64,000 nucleotides of DNA, from positions 1,488,001 through 1,552,000 of the forward strand of contig MJGA01000005.1 in the NCBI GenBank assembly GCA_001910725.1. Direction: 5' to 3'. Of the stretch, positions 12,532 to 22,072 are shown one piece after another. Source of the DNA: Phanerodontia chrysosporium (lineage: Eukaryota; Basidiomycota; Agaricomycetes; Polyporales; Phanerochaetaceae). The first letter of the stretch is position 1. Each line of letters starts with the position of its first letter. The notes beneath the pieces were generated by a model. It was not told where the DNA came from. It saw only the letters and a program-made list of their open reading frames with translations, and ran no database searches. The position numbers and the translations under genes were made by a program.

Positions 12532-14275
12532 ATGCAACCAAGATTGAGAGTAGCAATCAGGTGCGCTTGGAACTTGGCTTCCACTTCGTCGTTATCCAAC
12601 ATTGACATCCAGTGGTGGGGGCATTGGTGGCATGAGCTTGGCTGTCGCGCTCTCGAGATACCCGGACATAGAGGTTGCCGTCTATGAAGCAGCAGAGAGT
12701 CTATGCGAGGTCGGAGCCGGGGTCATGCTATGGGGTAGGACATGGCGAATTCTTACGTTGCTGGGCCTCGATACGGCTTTCCGCGAGTTAGCAGGTGCAC
12801 CAGGAAGCGGGTTCGAAGGTAAGTCTCGACCATTGAGGGCAATAGCAAGCTGAACTGCCACCAGATCCCCAGTTCAACTGGACGTACAGAAGGTCTGACG
12901 GAGGGTGCCAGGGCCGTTACGTGCACAAACTGACCTTACCTTCATGTTGAGTGCGACGATGCTACTGTTTTCCTGGCACCGACTGACCTAGAGCCCCAGG
13001 CTCGATGTATAATTACCACAGGGCGCACGTTTTGGAGCTGCTTGCAGGCATGCTTCCGGAACGAGTGATCAACCTCGGAAAGCGGGTGGTTGCCTATCAT
13101 ATCCAGGGTAATTCTGACATCACCATAATGTTCGCGGATGGGTCGACTACCAGCTGTGACGTCCTAGTGGGATGCGACGGCATCAAGTCCATCGTGCGGA
13201 GATGCATGTTTGAAAAGCTCTCAGAGAATGGCCATCCGGAGATGAGAAACTACATAGAACCCATTTGGACAGGAGAGATCCTATTCCGTGCTCTCATACC
13301 CTCCGATCGGGTACCGAAATTACCAGATGGACAAGAGCATCCTGTTCTGAGAGATCCTATCATGGTGAGCGGTCTTGTGATCAACATGCACCTCATACCG
13401 ATTCTGATCGTTTTGCACACAGTATTGCGGAACAAACAAGGTACCTTCGCATGTTCGGCCACGCTCAGAATGCTAAGGACTTCTACCGAAGCATTTCATG
13501 GCATATCCTATCGCGAAGGGCAAATGGGCGAATATAGGCGGCTTCACAACCAACTCTGAGGCTTTCGACACACCGTACCGCGAAGCATGGGTCCAAGAAG
13601 CCTCGCCAGAAGAGCTTCTCGGTGTCTTTTCTGGATGGGAGACGGAGCTTCAAGCGTTGCTCAAGGTTTTGCATTCCCGCAATGACAGTTATGTATCGGC
13701 TGCTGACGCTTCGGTGTATGTCAGGTTGTGGAGAAGCCCACAAAGTGGGCTGTCCATCAGCTCCGGCCGTTGCCTACCTACACATCTGGGCAGGTTGTGC
13801 TACTTGGTGACGCAGTAAGCGTGAAGTCTCAGCAATGTTGACAGTAGAACTAACGAGAAAAGGCTCACGCCATGACAACCCACCATGCTGCAGGGGCGGG
13901 ACAAGCGTTGGAGGTAGGGTATATTGCTACCGCGGCTCGCGTGAAAATACCTGACACTGAACTTAGGACGCGTACATCCTGGCCGGTCTGCTCGGACACT
14001 CATCCGTGACCCGCGGCAACAGCCATCTAGCGTTGAAAGCTTATGAGCTCATCCGACGGCCCTTCGCTACTGAGGTGATGGGGCGGTCTCTGAAAACCGG
14101 CTCTCTTTACGAGTTCAGGGCTTCCGGCTTGGATGACGACTCTACGACCTGGGCCTCCGCACTTCACGAGCAATTTGTGTGGGTATACAGCGAGGATCCT
14201 CAGATTCAGTTGGAACGGGGAATAAAATGGATGGAGGAGAAGCAGGGAGACGTGACTGTGCAATCCAGGCTTTGA
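12532..14275 (+). CDS. FAD-dependent monooxygenase, paralogue B
   Basis: It has the same architecture and intron positions as its two neighbours. MQPRLRVAIS is joined across an intron to GGGIGGMSLAVALSRYPDI, then EVGAGVMLWGRTWRILTLLG, YNYHRAHVLELLAGMLP and the FAD motif GCDGIKSIVRR. A middle domain includes YIEPIWTGEILFRALIP. After introns, HFMAYPIAKGKWANIGGF and VVLLGDA-AHAMTTHHAAGAGQ follow. The second half of the flavin motif reads TTHHAAG where copies A and C have TPHQGAG or MPPHQGSG-like sequence, a substitution in a normally conserved loop that could affect activity. The last exon begins DAYILAGLLGHSSV and the protein ends VTVQSRL. Function is inferred from the fold only; the substrate is unknown. 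Confidence 0.8.
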
Positions 14276-14727
14276 CTATTTCTATATATCTAGGTATTAA
14301 CTCCGGTATCAAACACGCGTGCCGCCAGTCTTTGCGGCGAGAAGACACACAGGCAAGAGCCTGGTCAATTCCTGGTCAGTCATGAGCTCGAGTCAAATCT
14401 GCGGTTCTAGCCTATCTGGTGTAGGCAGAAGATGTTCTGCCTACCGTAAGTGAAGACTTGGTAGCCTGTTTTCTCCTCGGGATCCTCGCGCGACTGCGAC
14501 CTCCAATAAGAGGACTGGCAGGAGATCTCGGACACCATTCAGCGCGCTAATCTAATCTTATCTCTTCCATCAGATCCTCTTCGGCGGGTCGACCTCGTGA
14601 CTGCACCGATATCCGAGTCCTCTCACCCACGCTCGTCGGCTTGTGAGCTTCAACATTGCACAACATGGCCAGATCAGCTTCTTCGGACAAGATGCAGGCA
14701 TGCGGTCCGATGTATAGCTGACCGCAG

Positions 14728-14735
14728 TATAAAAG
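14728..14735 (+). promoter_or_regulatory. TATA box of monooxygenase C
   Basis: TATAAAAG lies 63 bp before the ATG at 14798 in the 522-bp spacer between paralogues B and C. The box is followed by CTTC; copy A has TATATAAG followed by CTTG, so the two core promoters look related. Confidence 0.55.
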
Positions 14736-14797
14736 CTTCAGACACGGAGTGGATAGTCGGTTCCATTCTGCCACCAGCACCATCCTCAAAGCCTTTG

Positions 14798-16522
14798 ATG
14801 TCCTCTGAGCCGCAAGTGAATCCTAAATTTCGGATCGCCGTATGGTGGGTGCGCGAGCCCCTCGTGCATACCGTGTGCTGATTTCTTTTTTGCTAGCGGC
14901 GGAGGGATCGCAGGGCTTTGTCTCGGCGTCGCGCTTGCCAGATTTCCTGACATCGAGGTCAATGTTTATGAAGCAGCTGCGACCTTCAAGGAGGTCGGGG
15001 CTGGCGTCATGATGTGGGGAAGGACATGGCGGGTCCTATCCCTGCTTGGCTTAGCAGACGCATATCGGGAGCTTGCAAGCGACACGAACAATGGATCCAC
15101 AGGTACATGCATGAGTCTCGTTAAGGACGGGGACGAGCTTCTGATGCTTGTACAGTACGCTCATTCTCGTATGACTATCGTCGTGGAGACATTGGGCCGG
15201 ATGGTCATCTCATACACCGCCTGGAACTTCCATGTGAGTCGCCACGCTCCTTCTTTTCTTTTGCAGTAGCTAAGCCACACTGGGCAGACGAATTACACCT
15301 CTACCATCGAGCGCATTTCCTAGACATCCTTGTCGATCGCCTTCCCAAGCATATGGCGCACCTTGGCAAACGGCTGCAGTCATACACGCAAGACGGCTCC
15401 AACGGCCCCATACAACTGACGTTCATGGATGGCACCAGGGCGACTTGCGACGTGCTCATCGGCTGCGACGGCATCAAGTCCGTCGTCCGCCGTCTCATGT
15501 ATGAGCGCATGGCTGCAGAGGGGAAACCGGAGCTGCGCGACTACATTGAGCCCGTCTGGACTGGTGAAATCACTTATAGGGCGCTGGTCTACGCGGATCG
15601 TCTGCCTCTGAGAGACGGGAAGAAACATCCGGCGTTGTCAAAGACAGTGATTGTGAGTGCATTTTCTACTGGATTTATGTCCGCCATACTCAAAGCGATG
15701 GCATAGTATTGTGGAAAGAATAAGGTTCGATATGAAGCGTCGCCTACAGGAGCTGGTGCTAATTCTGGCCTTGTAGCATTGCATCGCATATCCAATTGCT
15801 GGTGGTCGGGTGGCGAACTTCGGGGCTGTGATCACCGAACCTGAGCTTGAGGGCACCGTGTACACCAAGCCTTGGGTGCAAGAATCGACGGAGGAAGAAC
15901 TGGCAAGTGACTTCGAGGGATGGGAAGGTCAGGTGCAAGATATTATCAGGGTACGTTATGCTCCCTTAGACATACTGGCCCATCTCACCATCTCCAGAGC
16001 GTGGAGAAACCTTCGAAATGGGCTATCAACCAACTACGACCATTGCCTGCCTACGTTCATGGCACCGTTGCCCTCGTTGGAGACTCGGTGGGTTTCGTTC
16101 CCTCTAAAGATCGCAGCAGCTCAGCATTGCTCTCGTAGGCACATGCAATGCCGCCTCATCAGGGTTCTGGAGCAGGCCAAGCGATCGAGGTGCGTATGTA
16201 CGCGAGGCCATCTCCCCCTATGCTGACATGACTTGAGTAGGATGCGTACATGCTATCTAGTATCCTCGGTCATCCGTCAGTCACACGCGCAAACCTCTCG
16301 CAAGCACTCAAGGCATATGAGCACGTCCGCCTGCCGTTCGCAAACCACGTCCTCAACGCGTCCAACAATGCCGGCAAGCTCTGCCAGCTCCGTAGTGTCC
16401 ACGGCGACAATGAAACAACGCTTGCCCCCGCTATTCAAGGCCAGTGGGGGTGGGTTGACAGTGAGGACCCGGCAGCTCAGCTGGACAGGGCGTTGGGATG
16501 GATGACATCCCAATCGAGCTAA
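14798..16522 (+). CDS. FAD-dependent monooxygenase, paralogue C
   Basis: Third tandem copy. MSSEPQVNPKFRIAV is spliced to CGGGIAGLCLGVALARFPD, then VYEAATFKEVG-like sequence and GVMMWGRTWRVLSLLGL. A short exon near 15155-15233 reads YDYRRGDIGPDGHLIHRLEL in the frame that matches the paralogues. Next are HRAHFLDILVDRLPKHMAHL, the FAD motif GCDGIKSVVRR and VWTGEITYRALVYADRLP. Later exons give CIAYPIAGGRVANFG and PTTIACLRSWHRCPRW-region sequence leading to the GDS motif. The C-terminal exon starts DAYMLSSILGHPSVTRANLS and ends DRALGWMTSQSS. The gene ends 122 bp before the 3' end of the convergent ETF-alpha gene. Substrate unknown. Confidence 0.8.
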
Positions 16523-16644
16523 CCGAGTCACAACGAAGGGAATGCGAGGCTCTGGATAGATCACATGACCTGAGGGCCCGCTTAGTGAGCGGAATATCAC
16601 ATTTATTCATTGGAATTGTGAGGCTATAAAGTCCAAACGTTCGT

Positions 16645-17802
16645 TCATTGTGCCTCCTTGATCTTCTTGACCAACTCCGGAACAGCTTCGAAGAGATCCG
16701 CAACAAGACCAACGTCCGCAACATGGAAGATGGGCGCATCTGGATCCTAGATGGGGAGCCGTCAGTTGAAGGCCATTTCCGCGAAGAGGATAAGAGCTGT
16801 ACCTTGTTAATGGCGACAATGAGCTTAGAGTCCTTCATGCCAGCCAAGTGCTGAATGGCGCCGGAGATACCAATGGCAATATACAGCTCGGGAGCGACAA
16901 CCTTGCCTGTCTGGCCCACCTGCAACGAGTTATCCGCGTAGCCTGCGTCGACAGCGGCGCGGGAGGCTCCGATCGCAGCGCCCAGCACGTCGGCCAGCGG
17001 CTCGAGGGTCTCGTTGAAGGTTTTCGCGTCCTTCAAAGCGCGTCCACCTGACACGACGCGACTGGCAGCGCCAAGTTCGGGGCGGTCCGACTTGGTGAGC
17101 TCAGTTTTCACGTGTTCCGACGGCGGGTTCGAGACATCGACTGGGTCAACAGGCTTCGCCTCCACCTCGGACCCGTCCGCCGACGCAGCGCTGAACGCAG
17201 TCGAGCGCACCGTGAAGAACTTGAGCGGAATGTCCGAGGGTGCGCGAACTGTGGCGATGGCATTGCCGGCGTAGATGGGGCGAGTGAACGTTGTGCTGTT
17301 CGATGAGCTGTCGTGCTCGACGGACGTGATATCAGAGACGGCCGGAACATCAAGTCTTGCAGCTACGCGCGGAAGCAGCGATTTGGCCGATGCAGAGTGT
17401 GCGGAGACGACGTGCGTATAAGACGAGCCTTGCAGGACCTTCTCGAGTAAAGGAGTCACTGTCTCCGGTAATGGTGCCGCATACTGAGGTGACGAGGCGT
17501 GAAGCAGGTTGGTCAAGCCCTTTAGCCTGGCACAAACAAGATGAGACAAGGCTACAAAGAAAAGTATATATGCACACACTTCTGCGCCTTGGGAAGCACC
17601 TTCTGCACCTCCTCCTGGGACCTACAACAAGGCCTGTGACCTGACCTCCAAGCTTCTCAGCCGCGGTCAAGGCGGAGAGTGACCCTGACTCGATGACACC
17701 CCCACGATGTTCGAGGAAGACGAGGGCGTGTGGGCTCGCAGCGGTGGCATACGTCCTGAGGACGAGGGGCCGGAAGGTTGCAAGAGAGCGAGCACGGAGC
17801 AT
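16645..17802 (-). CDS. ETFA: Electron transfer flavoprotein alpha subunit, with a -1 frame break
   Basis: This mitochondrial matrix flavoprotein passes electrons from acyl-CoA dehydrogenases to ETF-QO. Exons are 17802-17580, 17526-16803 and 16746-16645. The N-terminus [20 protein letters not shown] looks like a mitochondrial presequence. Recognisable blocks are [20 protein letters not shown], the FAD-domain [60 protein letters not shown] and [20 protein letters not shown]. The frame breaks by -1 between VTGLVVG and [13 protein letters not shown] at a GGG run (17617-17619 on the + strand). The downstream donor and acceptor fit only the second frame. One extra base would give GPQEEV. Otherwise the gene is intact, so a sequence error is likely. 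Confidence 0.88.
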
Positions 17803-17884
17803 GATGAGTGCAGGACGCAGACTGCAGGTCTATTTCCCCGCATCCGCGTACGGCTCGGGATTTCCCCGCTCCCGGAACAGCCAG

Positions 17885-17899
17885 TTGGGTTAGGGTTAG
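17885..17899 (-). promoter_or_regulatory. Telomere-like AACCCT/TTAGGG motif upstream of ETFA
   Basis: The + strand reads TTGGGTTAGGGTTAG, about two and a half TTAGGG units, centred about 90 bp upstream of the ETFA start codon. In other fungi Tbf1/Teb1-type Myb factors bind such motifs in promoters; a role here is inference. Confidence 0.35.
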
Positions 17900-18227
17900 C
17901 TCGCTAGCCTTCCAGCTCCTTTCGCGGGAACTTGTCCTGTACCACATCCTACTTGGATGTTCGAAAGTTCACGTTCACATGTAAGGTAAACTCAGTCTCT
18001 CTCGTCTTCAGGCTGCAGATTTGGTAAATTGTGATTAGCAAATCTGCACTCTGTAGTTCTAGTAAACATTCAACGCCCAACATTATCTGACTTTTGGCTT
18101 GGTTCCTCAGCAACGCATTGTCTGCATGTCAAACAATGCCTTCTTGAAGTGCTGTAGCTGGTCGCACCCGTGATCTGATTATTCAGACGTCTGCATCATG
18201 CGTGTGGTCCTGCCTCAAGGCTGCTAG

Positions 18228-18545
18228 ATGCGTCTTCACAAAGCGAGCTGTATCACTGAATGCGGTCATTGTTGTCCTTCTGGTAGGTCCATGAGTGCAA
18301 AGTGCATGACACTTGGTACTCAGACTTTTCCAGTTTGTGGAGAGGATTGCACTATACAAATTTGCCCAACTTATGCGAGTGCAGAGCAGAAGACCATGGT
18401 TGTAGACCTCATCCTTGCGCGTTCCTTGGAGGATGTGGATCCGGATATGGAGGGTCTCGGTGATCTCCTCTTCACTCTTCCCGACTGCCGTCATGTGTTC
18501 ACGGTGGAGACTCTAGATGAGTCGGACGGAGACCAAGATGCATAG
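18228..18545 (+). pseudogene. Relic of an NFX1-type zinc-finger (ZNFX1-like) protein
   Basis: A 105-codon frame contains spaced Cys/His (CITECGHCC, PVCGEDCTIQICP) followed by VVDLILARSLEDVDPDMEG, LLFTLPDCRHVFTVETLD. I associate this order with the C-terminal part of fungal NFX1-type zinc-finger helicases, where the similarity normally runs on into a further domain. Here it stops after ETLD, and no helicase or other exon is visible on either side. One expected Cys in CPTYAS is a Tyr. I therefore read it as a truncated, decaying fragment; it could instead be a short expressed gene. Confidence 0.45.
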
Positions 18546-19016
18546 ACAAGGTCGTCTGGTGGCCATGGCGGGAAACGCTTCAGGTCTTTGCCAGTGTTAT
18601 GAGGGGTCAACGAAAGAGAGAGCGGCGAAGGAGCTGCGAGATGAGCCAGCACATCGACCGAGTGTATGCTCTCTGCGTACACCATTGAAAAGTGGACTCC
18701 ATTTCCTTGAAGGGCTAGATTGCATCAAGGAAAGCCTGTGCAGTGATGGATGCGGCTTGCGTTCGTTGGCATTGCTGCAGATTATGCTGTGCGGCAGGGT
18801 CGATGCTCCTCGGGACGATGTCTCCTGGCAAAGATGCAGGGATGGCCATGGCTGATGCGCCCTCGGCAGTGATGGCGCATCAAAGGTTGCCATTTGCGGA
18901 TTCACATGCCTCGGAAGCGGGTGCTCTACATCCGCACGCGGCGGCACTTGGCTTCAACTCTCGCAGTGCTTCTTCCCCGCTCGTCCACGCATCCATTCCA
19001 ACGCTCGCTCTTCTCC
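18546..19016 (+). other. Upstream region of PEX5
   Basis: About 470 bp between the zinc-finger relic and the PEX5 start. Open frames here have no family resemblance and no hydrophobic or splice pattern. No TATA box was found; it presumably carries the PEX5 promoter. Confidence 0.35.
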
Positions 19017-21383
19017 ATGTCGCTGCAAGGTCTCGTCTCTGGCTCGGAATGTGCGGCTCCATTCAACCCGCTCTCCCAGGTCCTCAAGCACACTGAAGGA
19101 GACCGTAGCGTGCAGCAGGTGCGCTTATAAAGCGTATATAATGAGCTGATCACTGTGAACTCATTTATTCTCTGTTTGCACCAGGACCGTGTCGCGGGGC
19201 CTTCATCTTCGAGAGTACGTTCCTCAAGCTAGTCTTGCTACGTGCTTGCTCACTATGGCAACAGTTGCACCACCTACCTGCCACGGCCGGCCCCGCCGCT
19301 GCGGAGCAGGATCGCGCCCTCGCACGACAGTTCTTCGAAGGCACTCCGCAGAACGGGATACCCAGCGGTCTCAGCGCCATCCCACATGTACCGCCGCCGC
19401 AGATGGCCATGCAGGCACCGCGTGCAGCCCCTATGGACCTGAACGGCGCGTGGGCAGAGGCGCACGACCGCGGCCTCGTCCTGAAGCACGAGCCCGTGCA
19501 GGGCTCGGCGGGATGGGCGTCGGAGTTCCGTAGCGCGCCGCACATGCTGGCCCCCGCTGCGATGCCGCAGAGTCAGGGCCTCCAGCAGCAAGCCCCGTCG
19601 TACATGGCGTCGATGGCGTCCGGCATGTACGGCATGCGCTCGGGTATGATGTACCCCATGAACATGGCTCCCACCGTTGCACCAGCTCCTGCGCAGGTCG
19701 CCGACAACGGCAAGGGCAAAGGTCGCGAGATTGATTTCGACGCTGCGTTCGCGGAACTCGATGAAGCTCTGGGGCCGAGTGAGGAGGAGATGGCGCGGAT
19801 GGCGGAGTTTGACGATGTTGCAGACCTTTCAGAAGCGATGGAAAGAGCTCAGCTCCGTGCGGAAGGACAGCAGGAGTTACACCAGTAAGCATGCTGTCTA
19901 TGACCATTGGCGAACTCGCGTGTCTGACGAGTCCTAGGGCTATGGACTACCTGAAGGAAGCTGAACTTGCACCAGCTGATGAAGACCTGGCTAAATGGGA
20001 AGCTCAATATCGCGAGCTCATGGAGTCACAGCGATCAGACTTTGACTATGGCGCTACAATGGAAGAGGCCTGGAGAAATGGCGAGATAGACGAAGACTTC
20101 TCTAAGACGATGTTCGACGATGAGGGTATTCCTGAGCTGCAGCCATATGTCTTCGGTACGCCTCGCTCTCACGTTGGGTAACTCGTGCTCATCTAGCTGC
20201 AGAGCCTGAGAACAAGTATATGGACCCCTCGACGTCGAGCCCATCTTTCCTCAACGACGCGAAGGCATTGCTGGACCAAGGGGGTTCATTAACCGAAGTC
20301 GGCCTCATGCTGGAAGCTGCTATCCAAAAGGGCGATCTTGGAAAGGGCGGCTACGAGGCGTGGATCCTCCTTGGTGAAGTGCGGAGTATGGACGAGCGAG
20401 AGGATGCCAGCATGCGTGCGCTCAACGAGGGTGTCAAGAGGGCAGTCGATGCTGGCGCTGCCGGAGAGGGAATGATCGTACGTCCCCATGTCTATGATCT
20501 CTTGCAGGTCTGACGACCACTTGCAGTCCCTCGCAATTTCGTTCACGAACGAGAACTACGAGCGTGCCTCTCACACGATGCTCCTGCGCTGGCTGCACGC
20601 GCGATACCCCGATTTCCCGATCCCCAAGGAGGCCTGGGACAGCCTGCGCGGCTCGGCGTGGGCGTCGCACGAGCAAGTCACAGACGTGTTCATCAACCTC
20701 GCGCGCGAGCAGCACGGCCGCGGCGAGCTGGACGCCGATGTGCAAATCGGCCTCGGTGTCCTCTTCTACACGCACGGTATGTACGACCGCGCGAAAGACT
20801 GTTTTGAGGCAGCCCTCAGCTTGAGGCCGAACGTGAGTTGTCACTATGTCATTGAGAGGCGTACGGACCTTGACTGTCATGGGACAGGACTATCTGCTGT
20901 GGAACCGTCTCGGCTCGAGCCTCTCGAATGGAAGCAAGCCAGAAGAGGCTCTCGGGGCGTATAAACAGGCCCTGCAAATTCGGCCGACGTACACTCGCGC
21001 TATCTACAATGTCGGCGTTGCATGTGCGTCCCAGTCCCTCGTGCCTCTTTTCCTTCCTGATTGACCCACACATCTGTAGGCCTGAACCTCGGTGCGCACA
21101 AGGAGGCCGCCGAGCACTTCCTGAGCACGCTCGTCATGCAGGACTCGGACGGAAAGGGCACGAAGAGCGACCAGGTGTGGATCACTCTGAGCAAGACCTT
21201 CATGGCCATGGTAAGCCCGTCCTTATTCTGCGCGCGACCCAAGGCGTCGGGGGCCCGTATGCGCTTCGAGCAGTCCCGCTGACATTCCGTTGCATCTACC
21301 CCCAGGACCGGCCAGACCTTGCCGACCGCGCGCGGGCCGGTGCAGACCTCGAGGTGTTTCGTAGGGAAGGGTTTGACTTCTAG
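19017..21383 (+). CDS. PEX5: Peroxisomal targeting signal 1 receptor PEX5
   Basis: This cytosolic cycling receptor binds PTS1 (SKL-type) cargo and docks at the peroxisome. Exon 1 (19017-19118) reads MSLQGLVSGSECAAPFNPLS with the N-terminal Cys at position 12 that is monoubiquitinated during recycling, then VLKHTEGDRSVQQ. Introns follow at GTGCGC (19119) and GTACGT, joining DRVAGPSSSR to LHHLPATAG. The disordered half has WxxxF/Y-type motifs (WASEF, WEAQY). The C-terminal half is TPR: YEAWILLGEVRSMDEREDAS, LLWNRLGSSLSNGSKPEEAL, YNVGVACLNLGAHKEAAEHF, and WITLSKTFMAM. It ends FRREGFDF. No frame problem was seen. The next gene, ILV3, starts 690 bp downstream on the same strand. Confidence 0.93.
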
Positions 21384-22072
21384 ATACGCTCCGCTGCAAG
21401 CTCAGGGGAGCGGATACTCTAGACGTTGTGTGCACCACTCCTATTGAGTATGGGATGTGGTTGGATTTAGAATGCTGTACAAATATATTGTGTCGAATTG
21501 TAGCTAACTGTAATCCCGCCGCTTCCGCTTTGGGCTTACTACCCGTCTTGGTACACTTATGTAAGCACGTTCTCTTCCTCTCGTCGCCCTCGTTTTCCGC
21601 TCTTTCTTTAGTTCCCCCATGACTAGACACGAGATCTCGCTATACAGAGTCCATTCCTGCTCTGTCGTCTGCTTCGAGTGATTTATAGCCCCACGCCGGG
21701 GCGGGTTTACACTGCTAAGATTTACGGTCGCTTGTGGAGAAGGATACGCCGCACTACACGCACCATCACGACCTCTTCGAATTCGTCCTGCAGATGCTGG
21801 TTCTCCTCTAAAGCTGCGCCCGGTGAGAGTCGTTCTAGTGGTTGGCAGCGGACGTGCCTCGGCCAGCTCTGGGTGCGACAAACATGCAGGCGCTGATTGG
21901 CGGGCGCGGGCCGTGTGTGCCATTACGGGTGTGCGTGACGCGATCATCTGCACATCCCCCTCCACACCTCGAAAAAGTCATGTCGCAGGCGAACGCGCAA
22001 TGGGCGTAGGAAAAAGGCCTCCGGAGGCAGAATCGGCCTGACCCTCTCTTTGTTCCCTTCCACCACCAGGCC
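21384..22072. other. Spacer between PEX5 and ILV3
   Basis: About 690 bp. It holds the PEX5 3' UTR and the ILV3 promoter. Short pyrimidine-rich tracts (for example around 21560-21600) are present; no TATA box, repeat or small gene could be supported. Confidence 0.35.

Noticed and set aside
10361..17802. Idea that the three monooxygenases and ETFA form a functional electron-transfer cluster
   Set aside because: These monooxygenases take electrons directly from NAD(P)H, and ETFA is a mitochondrial housekeeping gene on the opposite strand; adjacency is probably chance.
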